Assembly: GCA_023627715.1 (NCBI GenBank)
Contig: JAMAHW010000005.1
Span: forward strand, 496,001-560,000
DNA from: Periconia sp. R9002
Lineage: Eukaryota > Ascomycota > Dothideomycetes > Pleosporales > Periconiaceae
Direction: 5' to 3'
DNA: 64,000 nucleotides
Positions 1-10,687 of the stretch are shown here, piece by piece. The first letter of the stretch is position 1; every line of letters begins with the position of its first letter. The notes below the pieces were generated by a model. That model was not told the origin of the DNA. It ran no database searches and worked only from the letters and a program-made list of their open reading frames with translations. Position numbers and translations under genes: made by a program.

Positions 1-92
1 CCCTCGGTGTCGTACCATCGCGCGCCGGGGACGATCCATTTCGCCGTCGCTGCTGTTGCCGCAGCGAAGACGAGCGTGCACAGTCTCATCAT
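1..92 (-). CDS. 5' end of a secreted GH43-like glycosidase (partial, runs off left edge)
   Basis: On the minus strand an ATG at 92 (or the adjacent ATG at 89) opens a frame that is still open at the window edge, giving about 30 residues. The start looks like a signal peptide: Met-Met-Arg-Leu, then a hydrophobic Ala/Thr/Leu/Val core ending near ATAKW. It is followed by a VPGARWYDTEG stretch, which resembles the N-terminal strand of fungal GH43 enzymes of the exo-beta-1,3-galactanase type, where a W-x-VPGA-x-W-x-DT block opens the propeller. The catalytic acidic residues lie outside the window, so the family call is a recognition from one short motif. The reading frame and the signal peptide are seen directly; the enzyme class is inferred. 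Confidence 0.55.
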   Translation of the reverse strand, partial: MMRLCTLVFAAATAATAKWIVPGARWYDTE

Positions 93-919
93 CGTGCAAG
101 AATGCATTGCGATTTATATCGTGTTCGAATCCCTTTCCCCCTTCTCTTTCCTTCTTATCGTCTCCTTGTCGCTTCAAATCCGGGAAGAAGCTGATTATGG
201 ATTCGAGATGTTAGGTAGTTACTTAGGTAGGTACCTGCATGATTTTAATATGTCCCATTGTTTATATCGAGCCGGTTCAATGTAGAAGCCAAGGCGGTCG
301 CGTCCGGGGTCATTTATCCCGAGCAACCAGAAAGATGCTAGGGTCGTGCGGGGGAGGTTACTGGACTTGGTCGTCATTGTGGTTAATTATGATTTTCGAC
401 GTGCGAGACGGAGGAATTATGAGGTCATCCATTCTGAGGGGAGAAGGAGGAAGAGACGTTAAGTCTGATGGGCTGACGAGGTCTCATAGACCGCCTGTTC
501 GGTGTTGGACTGATGGAGTGCGTGGACGCTTGTATTTTTAAGAACATGAGAACTTGATTTTTGTCCTGCAAACCTCTATCCTTTGAAACTCAATTATAGA
601 ATTACGATTTAGTGGGTGACTTTGTAAGAGTGTTGCAGTGTTGGAAAAAGTAAAAGTAAAAGTAGATAACTAGTATCTACTCGGGGAAGTAAGCAGTTAT
701 CGAAGAAGCCACACGATGTCTGGAGCACAGAAAACATGCTCGTAAGCATACCGACCCCCGATTTTTTCACGAGTGAAACAATTCATCTACATCAACAGAA
801 CCCCCCATGGTCTCTAAAGACACAAGAGAACAGAAGTTCGAGGCCCCCCCAAAAGTCAACATAAATACGAACCTACACGTATATACACAACCCCACCCCC
901 AACATCCTTATCTACCCAC
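93..919. other. intergenic, no gene seen
   Basis: Shared upstream region of the GH43-like gene and 3' flank of the SCP2 gene. Short open frames on the plus strand have no recognisable content. A Lys/Val-like AAAAGTA tandem occurs around 645-665. Confidence 0.6.
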
Positions 920-1374
920 CTACAACTTCGCCTTCGGCGCAGAGGCCTGCACCTTCTTAAACACCGGCTCTAACTTCGTAGCCTTCATAACATCGCCCTT
1001 AACCTTCAACTTACCCCCCATGAACAACTTCTGCGCATTCGCCTTGCCAGCTACAAGCTGGCCAAAATCCTTGTCGCTCAGGATGAGCGTGGTTTGTGCC
1101 TCCTTGGGTGGCTTGCCTTTCCCTACGGTGCCCGTCTCCTTGAGGTCGATATACCAGGACTCGGTTTCCTTTGCGGAGTTCTTGAGCTCGATGGCGAAGA
1201 TGGCGCCGCCTTTTTTGATGGCGTCGGCGCGGTCGGAGGGGGATGAGGCGAGGGCACTTGAGATGGCGTCGAAGGCTTCGGAGGAGGGGAAGGCGTCTGG
1301 GAGGGGGTGTGGGTTAGATGATGGTTTCGGGAGCAATGGGATGAGAGGTAAGGCGTACCGGATTTCAAAGACAT
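920..1374 (-). CDS. SCP2 sterol-carrier domain protein, peroxisomal
   Basis: Two exons, 1374-1359 and 1296-920, flank a 62-nt GT..AG intron (1358-1297). Splicing gives the start MSLKSDAFPSSEAFDA, the usual N-terminus of fungal single-domain SCP2 proteins; reading straight through the intron would not. The product is about 130 residues, normal for a stand-alone SCP2 (non-specific lipid transfer) domain: an alpha/beta fold that binds fatty acyl-CoA or sterols. The C-terminus is Pro-Lys-Ala-Lys-Leu, and the final AKL is a type-1 peroxisomal targeting signal, so the likely role is lipid handling in the peroxisome matrix. Glycine-rich KKGGAIFAI and the GKLKVKGD block are typical SCP2 strands. Confidence in the family is high; the lipid bound cannot be read from sequence. 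Confidence 0.9.
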
Positions 1375-2551
1375 GATGGCGGTGGATGGAGTGTGCGGTT
1401 AAGGTGGTTTTACGAGTATCGCAAGTAGAAGAATCTAGTCGTTACGTGGGTATTTTTTATAACGGTGACGTTAATGGACAGAATGCGTCGTTGTTTGTCT
1501 GAGGGCGAGGCGAGAGCGAGGACGAAGAGAGCGTGTGTGTGGAGAGGGAGGAAGCACACGGAAGGTCGGCGGAGGTATTTGAAGCAGCAGGCGGGTTCGG
1601 CAAAAGCTTGTGACAAGGGAAGCGGCGATGATGTCTTGAGTGGGTTTGAGTGGGTGCGTCGGAAAGGCCTCAGAATCCGGGGAAGTTGTGCGGTGCTGAC
1701 ATGTGAAATGCCCTGCGCGTGGTAGCTCGCTGGATTCGGAGTGGGGAGCTATGCGGAGATGCCGAGGTTTCGACCTGACGCTGCGCTGAGCACGTGCTGC
1801 CTTTCACAGCCAGAACATCAGTTTATGGAATGCATCCATGTTACATCATATATTTTGGGTATTGGAAGGGTCAGGTAGAACACAAAGAAAATACATTCAA
1901 GGATCGTATATACATGAGGGTCGTAAAACATAACAGGTACTCATGAAAAGAAAAAATCGTCAAAGTCGCCAAGTCCATGCGCTCCACCAAGCCACACCGC
2001 TCCCCAAGCCATCATCCCCTGGAGAAAGGAGGGAATAAAAAAGAGAAAGTAAAGCGAAGAATAGAAAAGAATAAAAGGAGTGACGTGAAAAAAGAAAATG
2101 GGTATCGAGGGTTCAAGGAAAGTGTACCTCGATGCCACCCGCCAGAGGAAGCCGGCGGAACTTGCGCCATAGAAAAGACCAACCCGGGAACAGAAAAAAG
2201 CTCCTCCTCCTTCCAGAAATTCCAGAAACCAAACCAACCGCGCCGGGACCGACTTGTAAGTGGGGGGTATCAAAAGTATTACAACATTGACAAGTTCCCA
2301 AGTCCCGGCCGGCAAAAACCCAAACCTTTGCAAACTCCTTTTTTGTTGATTTTTTTAGAATTGCGCCGAGCTCCATCGAAAATCGACCAAAAAACCGAAC
2401 CGTGGGTATGTATGCTTGACCAGAACCAGACACAGAACAGACAAGTGATAATGTTCACACCACCTTCCAACCCGAACCAAAGAAAAATGCCCTTATGCAA
2501 CGCCATCGCCTCGAAGAAGAGGTGAGAAGACTAAAGGAGAGTGACGAGCTA
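1375..2551. other. intergenic, no gene seen
   Basis: Upstream of SCP2 and downstream of the F-box gene. Several overlapping open frames at 1940-2530 on both strands have no domain signal and are purine/pyrimidine-skewed; I consider them chance frames or UTR. Confidence 0.5.
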
Positions 2552-4233
2552 TCATTTCCAAGACGAGAACTTGAGTAGCCGCTTGACGTGGTCGCCGCCA
2601 CCGCCCCAGAAGCTGTCCTTGACGTGGGGGCTCTTCTTCAACGTTGACTTCGGCTTACCGAGCAACCTGCTTAGACTGTGTGGGTTTGCAGTACCTCTGT
2701 CCTCTCGCGAAATCTCATCGATAGCAAGATCGACTTCTTCGAGCAGCGGACCCATGATCCTAGGATCAACGCCTATGGGACTTAGCACGATGGGCACGTC
2801 CATGACTTCTTCCTGGGTCTGCCTCCATCGATCGTTACCCGCCATCTGGGTCAAGGGTTCCAGAGCCTCGTCCCAGTTGCCCTGGCGAAGCTTGACATCC
2901 TCGAAGCTGAAGTCGACCAGCGTGCGGCGGTGCTTGTGAATGAAGTCCGCAATTTGAACGGAATCCATGACCGCGTTTTCGAGTTCCATGTGGCGCAGAC
3001 GGGAGAATCGGACAGGCCGTGGCCCACGCACTTGGCCGCGCATAGACGGGTGCATGCACTCTTCTTCGATGGGAAGCATGCATGGTTCTTTGTCGAGGGA
3101 AAGAGGTGAAGGTCCCCTTGCGCCTTTCCAGCGGAAGAAAAGGCGGGTGATGCCGCGGGAAAGGGTACGAAGGTAGGCGTGGAGGATGCGGAGGTGCTCG
3201 AGAGATTGCATCCTTGTCCGCGAGGAGATGGAAGTGGGTAGTGATTCCATACAGATGGAGAGATGGCGGATCTGGCTCCATCGCTTGGCTGAGGAAGGAG
3301 TGCTACCGAAACCGTGCATAGGGTGAAGGTAGAGAAGGCCACCTGGATGGATAGGGTGTAGCGACAGCGCGTGAAGACTGTACATTGGAGCGCGCTCAAC
3401 GGCGATGCGGAGAGAGATGAGAGCATAGTCTACCACAGTGCGGCGATGGCGTGGTGCACTGTCATATCCGGGACAGGATATCTTGAGGTGAGCGAGATTG
3501 ATCAGCTCTGAGAAGGCAGCGACGAAAGCTGGGACATTGGTTGCAGCATGAAAGAGAGGAGGATATTGGGCAATGAGGAGGTTGGTCATCTCTGCGGTAC
3601 CGTACTTGGGTGTCTTCTCCCGTCCCTGGACATGCTGGGGGATCTGTAGCTGCGGCTCGTACAGGAACTGTTTTTCCTCGCCCGTCTGTGGGTCAATGAT
3701 GGGGGGTAGCAAAGTCTCTGGGCTGTGGGGCATGTGGAAAGTAAAAGTCTTGATATGGCGACCTATTCTGTTGAGTGCCTCCATGCGAGCCGGTTTAGTA
3801 AAGCTGGAAGGTCTGAATGTCACGGTCATGTTCTCGAACAAGAAAGGGGCCGCACGGGAGGCAAAATCATGGCAAACAAGGCGGGTATTGGGCAAGTCCT
3901 CAGTCTCCATGTGCGCGAGAAGGTTGTCGCGACAAGTATCATTGAGCCAGAAGCGCAAAAAGGCGGAACTGGTGGACAGTACCAAGTTGCAGATGGAGCT
4001 GTTGGATCGCGATGCTATGCACTCATGGTTAACGCGACTGTTTGCTGACGAGATAGCGCAAATGTCTTACATCTGCCGTCTATTGTAGTAGCAGGAGTCA
4101 GAGGTATCTCTCCAAACAAGAGCTTGGAGCTGGATCGCGAAGCAGTGGTAGCTGCGCTCGCATAGCTACTGTGACTCTCTTCGGACATGGATCGCTTCAG
4201 CGACGGCGGCGCTGGTCGTGATGGCGAAGGCAT
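2552..4233 (-). CDS. F-box-like protein, 541 aa
   Basis: Two exons: 4233-4071 and 4014-2552, with a 56-nt intron (GTAAGA..TAG). The long frame by itself starts only at a TTG, so the real start must be upstream. The ATG at 4233 begins MPSPSRPAPP and joins in frame; an in-frame ATG at 4314 is possible but gives an unlikely leader. Residues 1-55 are Ser/Ala-rich and disordered. Residues about 70-120 match an F-box: DTCRDNLLAHMETEDLPNTR, then LVCHDFASRAAPFLFENMTV. F-box proteins recruit substrates to SCF ubiquitin ligases by binding Skp1. The rest is alpha-helical with scattered Leu but no clear LRR, WD40 or Kelch domain, so the substrate cannot be named. This is a typical lineage-conserved Dothideomycete F-box protein. 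Confidence 0.8.
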
Positions 4234-5687
4234 TGTCGTAGTCTTTTCATTCAGCGAGTCAAGAGGGACGGTTGATTGATTGATTATGTTTTTGATTGAT
4301 GGGTTGAATAGCAAAGAGAAGATGGATTATCATAAGAGTTCGTTTCGCATACAGAAATGATTCGTTTCGATTTGTTTCGTTTCCGATTTTCGAACCAGCG
4401 AAAGACCAAGCAGAAACCTCAGGAGGGACGGAGCGAAACGGAGCGAAACGAAAGAGGGCGAGGGATATATCGCCATGGCGCATTCTGGGGGACATGTGCG
4501 GTTACCCATCTGGAAGCCTCAGGATCCCCACTGGGGCCCGACACGTGAGACGCAGGTGTGAGTCAAAGTGTTGAGAGGACAAGTTGGGCTCCTCATCCAA
4601 CTTCTGCTTTTGGGGATGGAGCAGACTTCGAAAACGCGACCATCTCGCGGTGCAAGAGCGTGTTCTTTATGTGTCTTTGACGTGTTGGACGTGATGACTG
4701 GACACTGGGTGGGCAGGGGCGGGGCCCTGGGCGGATTGATTGGCCGGGCGAGGCCCATGGCGGGTGAAGAGAGGTGCAGTGGTGTGCAGTAGGGTGCAGT
4801 AGCCTACAAATTCGCGTGGCTGGGCACAAAAGACCGGTGAAGGCATTGGTGGCGAGCCTCGTTTTGGCCCTTTTACCCCTGCAGCGCCCCGTTTCGTCGC
4901 GTGTTTTGACGCGCCGCTGCGAGCAATCCTAAACAACAACAAACACTGATTCGACCGAATGTTTGTTTATGTCGATCCATAAACTCCATGCCGGTTGTTT
5001 TATCGATATGGGCCCGTCCCCTACGGCCCGGCGCGCGTGTCATTTCTTTTTTTGCCCTGCCTCAAATGTCAACACCACAACAGACATCGTCGAATACCTA
5101 ATTAGTCGTGCTCAGACATCCTGGATACCCTTAGACATACCAGAAAACACGCTACAATTTCATTTCGTTCATCACTTGCCCATATAAACTTGGGGGGAAA
5201 AGTACATCTTATTGTGGTACATCGCATTCTGTCACAAAGCAAAAGTCGTGTTTATCCGCCAACGCGTCGACCTCGCTCGCTCGTTGCCATCACCATCGCG
5301 ACACGCCAGCTTACACCCTCCCTCCCCCAACCCCGCCTTTCATCCATGCTGCCAGGTTGCCACCCAAAGCCCAAAACGTCTCATCGCAGCTCTGTCTTGG
5401 CTTCCTGCAACCTGCAAACTGCAAACCATATGCGCGAGCGATTAAATCCCTCACCCCCCACATGCCCATTTCACACCGAGAAACAAACTTTGATCATGAT
5501 TGGATATCGACATCTACCGAGTTGCACACACTTGAAACGCTCATCCCGCTTTTGCTTCCCGGCTCCACCGGCATAGAACTACCTAGAACAAGGAGAAGAG
5601 AAAAATATGCGCTACCAGCCATACCTAGCCTCTCAGAAAATCCATCGAGGGGGCCCTTTATTGGGTCTTGGTGATTCCCCTCCCCTC
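4234..5687. other. intergenic, promoter side of the F-box gene
   Basis: No convincing coding frame on either strand. The stretch near 4360-4460 is rich in repeated TTTCG/CGAAA words. The remaining short frames lack domain content. Confidence 0.5.
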
Positions 5688-7393
5688 TCACCGTTTCCTG
5701 TCGTCTGAAAACCTGGGCGCACCCTCTGGCGCCGGAGGAGGCATATAGCTACCTCTGTATCCATTAATCGGAGGAAGATCAGCACCGATCGCCTCTTCGT
5801 AACTAGGTGGTGCGTCCTCGGGCACCTGTTCAGCCCCTCCTTGTGCTGGGAATGGATCAGCGCCCGTTTTGCCCTGGGTCGGTGCCGCTGGCCCAGCGTT
5901 TGGCTGTTGTGGCCTCAAGTTCGAGGCAATGTATGGCTGCTGCATGAGGTTGGGCTTGCCTCCCGATATGGGCAGTGTTGGTGAAGCTCCTCCCGTCAAC
6001 GAAGCTTCCAGCAATGCTTGTGGTGGTGCAATGCCAGAGTACAGCTTGACCGGTAGCCTGAGTGGTAGCACAACCAGCTGGTCTTCGCCATGTTTGTATG
6101 ATCCGTAGCCGAGCCCGACGCGTACCTCGATTTCGTAGAAGCGCGAAAGGTTGCAGGCTTGGAACGTCGGTGCCACCGTATTTGGGATGAGTTTGTCTGA
6201 CCAGTATTCCTGGTTGATGGGCACTTCAGTGCCCACTGGGTCCGAAGGCGAGCCTATGGGGATGGCCATGTTGCTCATACTTGCAAGCAGCCAACTATTG
6301 GATTCCGTCCGCGATACTTCGTGTGCGCGTACTTTAGTGTAGCCTATCAGCTCAATCTGGAGCATCTGGAGGTATATGTTTTTGCTGCGCTCTCCCATGT
6401 TCTTCACCAGGATCTTCAGTGGCAAGTTTTGGTTGATGGTGAGGATAGCAGGGTTGGGCAGGCGCGCATCTACACTGACCCGAGGTGAGGTAGTTGGACT
6501 GACGTCCCCTCCCGAGTCTTTATGTCCAAAGAGGCTGCTTTTCTTCCCCAGCGCACCCTCTATGAATTGATGTGTCCTCCTCGCATACGCTTCACCATCC
6601 GTCTGTGCTGGGCGAGGCGGCTCTATGGGCAGGAATGTAAAGTGGGCCATGTCTCGTGGGTTCTCTTTGTAGAATTCCGGTCGATTCACCGTGACTTTTA
6701 CGAAGTAACGGATTTCTGCTTCACCAGGGAACCCACTGAGGGACGGCGGAAGGGCTGACTTGACATGCTGTGTCGGATTCTTGCCATACTCAGGTATCAT
6801 ATTGGAGAAGGAAACATTCGTGCTAAGACTATTCTGTTGCTGGCAGGCCATATTCAGAGGCAGCTATATGCATACTTGATCAGCATATGCGAAAAAACAC
6901 GTATGAATGTACAAACTTTACACACCTTGTACTGAAACCGAAACTCATGGCTGCCTGCGTTCAAAGGGAAAGCTTGTTTGGTGTTGGTAAGAAGTTCATC
7001 CTGTTGCATCCCAGCAGGGAACAAGACCTATATCGTGTGTACAAAGTCAGCTTAACTCAACCAGGGGTGATACAAGGAGTGATGAATGTCTCGATATACC
7101 ACGCCACGTGGTGTCTCGATAACAAGCAACTCTGTACCTGGAGTTCAACACCCTGGAGTTCAACACACCTGCGACTTGTATAGGAACTTATGAACTTCCA
7201 ACACAGGTCTTTGTTTGTCCGACCGACCAGGTTTGATTGCCGTCATAAGTCTCGTCCGCGACTCTCCCTCTAACTTGACGACAATGCTGGTGATATTGAC
7301 AGGATTGGGCACCTGCACTTGGACCCTTCCGTTGAGGACATCAAGATTTGTGTAGTGATCGTGTTCATGATCGAGGTACAGTCGGGCATGCAT
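5688..7393 (-). CDS. arrestin-like trafficking adaptor (ART/ARRDC family), 500 aa
   Basis: Three exons: 7393-7169, 7027-6926 and 6863-5688 (75, 34 and 391 codons, all joined in phase 0). The start MHARLYLDHEHDHYTNLDVL is the usual opening strand of fungal arrestin-domain proteins; an in-frame ATG at 7408 would add five residues. The N-terminal arrestin sandwich spans residues about 1-160, and the C-terminal sandwich follows to about 370. The Pro-rich tail holds a PPSYEEA motif near residue 461, a PY site for WW domains of Rsp5-type ubiquitin ligases. Such adaptors direct ubiquitination and endocytosis of plasma-membrane transporters; the cargo is not readable. Intron 1 (7168-7028) consists almost wholly of a repeat-family element (see its own entry), while intron 2 (6925-6864) is an ordinary 62-nt intron. 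A second copy of the repeat lies just upstream of the start. Confidence 0.88.
7028..7168 (-). mobile_element. introner-like element forming arrestin intron 1
   Basis: Read on the minus strand this 141-nt element starts GTGTGTTGAACTCCAG and ends ACGATATAG, so its two ends are the splice donor and acceptor. It aligns along its length with the 126-nt element at 40606-40731 (shared cores: GTTGAACTCCAG, GAGACACCACGT/AAGACACCACGT, TTTGTAC, CGATATAG). It holds an internal duplication of about 14-15 nt near its 5' end. Differences between copies are mostly transitions. Confidence 0.8.
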
Positions 7394-7400
7394 TTTTGAT

Positions 7401-7520
7401 AGGTACAAAGTCGTTCGTTCGTTATCGAGACACTACGTGTAGTAATGTTTTGAGATGTTTATAGGTTATTGTAGAAGCCCTAGGTAAGTTAAGCTGACTT
7501 TGTAAATAGGATATAGGTAG
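7401..7520 (+). mobile_element. second copy of the introner-like repeat, arrestin 5' flank
   Basis: Plus-strand copy of the same family, opposite in orientation to the intron copy. It contains AGGTACAAAGTCG, TTATCGAGACACTACGTG, and TAAGCTGACTTTGTA followed by GATATAGG. It lacks the GTTGAACTCCAG 5' end and so could not splice as the full-length copies do. It lies about 10 nt upstream of the arrestin start codon, probably within the leader or core promoter. Confidence 0.65.
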
Positions 7521-8133
7521 GTATAGTGGGGTGTGGACTAGTTGAGTGGTAGTGCCGGACGGTCGTACGCCAGTATTATATGCAGTATGTGCCCTCGCGT
7601 GAAATGATGGCTATTTTTACGCTGACTGTGAATGCGAGCAAACAATTCACAGTGCACTGCCGCGAACGCGTGTTCGATATTGGTGACTGTGGCTGAGAAA
7701 TCGAGGTCAAGTACGGCGGAGGTTTCGGAGGGGGCGTGGAGGGGCATCTTTTCCGCGTCTATCCACTTGCGTCATAGGCCAAGCATTTTTGTTTAACTTG
7801 AATTATATCTCACAATTCTACATCACGAAATAATTATCTCGCTTCAAATTCCTTTACATGTTCAGTCCAGTGTCGGCGTTAGATGTCTTGAATTTCCTTG
7901 CCACAATCACCATCCGTGATGATCTCCCGTCGCGCATGCGTGTCTTGCATCCCAATGCACAGCCACAACTCGGGTCCACCATCATCATGTCTTTAAATGT
8001 CCTCCATCTCCATACCCCTTGACAGCGCTTAAATTGATGCAGCACCCATCGAAACAGGTGTGTGTAAGTCTATGCCTCATCGTGAATAAGATCCAGCCGC
8101 CAAATGAGTACTATAATAAGCAAGTCAAAATTA
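7521..8133. other. intergenic; one unassigned minus-strand ORF (7747-7538)
   Basis: A 69-codon minus-strand frame starting at 7747 (MPLHAPSETSAVLDLDFSAT) ends at 7538. It resembles nothing I recognise and might be a small gene, a lost 5' exon or chance. The rest, up to the lipase stop codon, shows no coding signal. Confidence 0.35.
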
Positions 8134-9670
8134 TCAAAGGCCCTCCTTTGCCAGCATGTCTATGAAAAGAAATATGTTAGCGAAGCGAGCTGAAGCCCCC
8201 GGGCTGAAAGAGCTGGCCGGCGGTGATTGCGGCGGCAATGATGTTCGACGTACCGGCAATATCGAGGTAGAAAGCAATGGCATTGAAGCTGTACATAGTT
8301 AGATCTAAGTAAATGCGCCATGTATAGGACAATACACACTTTCTCTTCCGGCCAGTGAGCGACCACAGATACCATTTGATTTTGTTTGTCCAATTGATCA
8401 GATCCAGATGACTGACACCAATCAATGTACCCTTATATTCTCCCCACTGACTTGACGACACACTGTAATTATCAGCAACGAAACTGGTCGGCAATCGCAG
8501 TCATAACTTTACCTGACAAGACCATCGTTAGGGCTATCCTCCATCTCCTTTATAATCGCGTGTGACATTGCAAACACAGACCATGACGATGGCTCTAGTG
8601 ATGCGCCGTAAGAGTAGTATCTGTGCCTCATCAGTATGTAACAGGTTGCGCAGAGTGGGTGACCCACTTGATTCCGTCAACATCAGGAGTTTTTTCGTTG
8701 AACTCTTCTTGCATAAACTTCCGGGTTAGTTGGGAGAAAGCACCAGTCTCTAGACCAAAATATTCCATGATCTTATACAATCTTTGGATTTGATGGGCTG
8801 CTCAATGTTAGAAACCGTCATCTTTCCAAATTTGCTGGAGTGATACACACGGCCAATTGTGTCAAACATGTAGTCGGCAAAAGCAGAGCCCTGATGCGGA
8901 GTGGCAACCGTCGTCAGTGACAGAACTTTGACGTTGTCTGGTTTGAGCTGACTGAGCATGTAGCGTGAATCAAGCCCTCTAGAAGACTTGTTAGCCAAAT
9001 AAATTCGAGGATCGAGCTCTGTTCATTACCCCTGGACTTATGTTAGCCAGGACCTCGATGACAACCAGATTGCCAACCGTACCATGCTGTGCCTGTTCCA
9101 TGTCAGCTTTCCAAGTTCATATAAAGTGCTTGATAGCCATACGCTATTATGTTCACTGCTTTCCCTTGTGCCTTCTCTGCGATGCTTTCAGCCAGCCTTT
9201 GTGCTCTAGCTTCAATACTACCCGACGGTGGAACAGAAGCCACGATAACCTCAATGCCCTTTTCTAATAGCGCATCCGTAATGCCCCGCCAGTATTGTAT
9301 CCCAGGTAAAAAGCGGCCCGCGAGTCGAAGCTCATCGAAGCCTAGGAGGCCATGCGCCAGGATCAACGTATGTTTCTATCCAGAATCAGGGACAGGGTTT
9401 GGTGCGCCGGATTGGAGAACATACTGGTGTTTCTGTGACACGTTAGTATGACCCATAAGAGTTTCTTCGGGTCTATTTACGGTAATAATCGCGTATGACT
9501 GCATACTCGTCCTCGATAACGCGTCCTAGTCCCTGTATTCGCGGGTCTTTTTGAGGCCATTTTGTCGTGCCAAATCCTCTAATTGCACCGCTAGCAGGTT
9601 TCGCAAGCGCCGAACAATGATAGTAATTGAGTCGCGGACGACATCTCACTCTGAAACCAGGTCGTATCAT
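8134..9670 (-). CDS. mitochondrial-type alpha/beta-hydrolase (triacylglycerol lipase family), 330 aa, with microexons
   Basis: Eleven exons on the minus strand: 9670-9481, 9432-9425 (8 nt), 9375-9143, 9092-9083 (10 nt), 9031-9030 (2 nt), 8978-8851, 8797-8668, 8620-8513, 8462-8340, 8288-8254 and 8159-8134. They join into one frame of 331 codons with every intron GT..AG. The N-terminus MIRPGFRVRCRPRLNYYHCS is Arg-rich without acids, a likely mitochondrial presequence. Family blocks in order: YQTPKHTLILAHGLLGFDE, then PGIQYWRGI, VPPSGSIEARA, NIIAHSMGGLDSRYM, TTVATPHQGSAFADY, NDGLVS and GVSHLDLINW. The nucleophile Ser146 lies in the AHSMGG elbow, Asp in NDGLVS and His in GVSHLD complete the expected triad. 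Fungal relatives are annotated as triglyceride lipase/cholesterol esterase; the natural substrate is not known to me. Microexon assignments rest on conservation of the elbow and the TPKH block. Confidence 0.85.
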
Positions 9671-10058
9671 GAGGTATGGTGCATAGTTGTTCGGCGTTGT
9701 AACTAATGGGAGTTGAAAGCAGTATGGAGGTTCCACAAGCACTACTGGTACGGCCGCTTGGTGACGTAGGCGAGGCAAGGGTCCACAATATTGCTTGCAT
9801 GTGCATAGGTATGTAAATTATATACCTCCAACACCATTATGGTGAATCTGGACATGGAGACTATATCGCTGTTGCCAAAATTATCCTGTCTTCCAGCTCA
9901 AGTACTGCAGTTCAGAATTAAGACTATAACCCCAGAGTATATCACGCATTGGCCTTCCATGATCGTCGCAACGTGCATGTATAAACGTAGACTGTGTGCA
10001 TTCAAGAATTTATATTTGCAGTGTGCATGACATCTTTCAAACAAATAAGATGAAGTCC
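9671..10058. other. intergenic between lipase and VMA10
   Basis: Promoter side of the lipase and 3' flank of the V-ATPase G gene. Overlapping minus-strand frames to 9806 are upstream readthrough of lipase exon 1, not extra coding sequence. Nothing else seen. Confidence 0.5.
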
Positions 10059-10687
10059 TCAGTCCCGTCCACGAGGTGGTTCCGGCTTTGCATTCGTCAC
10101 AGCCGAGAGCAGCTGTTCAACAACCTTGGAGCCTGACTTGCTGCCAATATCGTGAATCTCCTTGACCTTGACATCTGTTTCTTTCTTCGCATCGTCCTCC
10201 GCTTTCTTGTTACCAGAGCTGTGCTGCGCAGTGTAAGCGGCATGCGTACATGCGGGAACGGCGCTAGAATTTGCGGATAGGAGCGCACCTCTTTCTCAAA
10301 CTTCTGGAACTCGCTCTCTTTCTCCTTCCTGTACTCCTCGATCTCTTTTTGTGCTTCGCTTCGGGCGTCCTTTACTCGCTTCGTACGGTCTGCGGGTGAT
10401 CAGAGTAAATTCATGGCGGAGGAGTGGTAGCTATACATTCTCTTGCTGTGATTCGTTAGCTGAGGAGCTCAGTGCATGATAAATTGACGGTGCTCCTGGA
10501 TTGCATACCCTGCTGCACAATCTTCTGAGCCTCTCGCTCGGCCTGGTTGTTTGGTGAGCTTCAATGGAGATCGAAGTGGGCTGTGAGCCTTACATCGAGC
10601 AGCGTTTGAATTCCCGCGGAGTTTTGGGCGGCCTGTATGTGAATTAGCTGTAGCCTAGAAGCTCCCAAATGATGCGACACATACCAT
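10059..10687 (-). CDS. VMA10: V-type ATPase subunit G, 116 aa
   Basis: Six exons: 10687-10685 (the start ATG alone), 10632-10594, 10542-10509, 10445-10437 (9 nt), 10389-10289 and 10223-10059; they total 117 codons in one frame. The product begins MAAQNSAGIQTLLDAEREAQ and continues KIVQQAREYRTKRVKDARSE, the highly conserved helical signature of subunit G of the V1 peripheral stalk. A basic/acidic coiled-coil follows, then a tail ending PEPPRGRD. The subunit acts in the stator that couples V1 ATP hydrolysis to proton pumping into the vacuole. Length fits the family (110-120 aa). Intron 1 directly follows the ATG. The 9-nt exon CAAGAGAAT contributes Ala-Arg-Glu and part of Tyr; skipping it would keep frame but remove conserved residues. 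Confidence 0.93.

Noticed and set aside
2113..2525. Overlapping frames on both strands between SCP2 and the F-box gene
   Set aside because: No conserved content; most likely UTR or chance.
7538..7747. Possible extra 5' exon of the arrestin gene
   Set aside because: The arrestin domain already starts at the usual residue with the ATG at 7393, and no donor/acceptor pair joins the two in frame.
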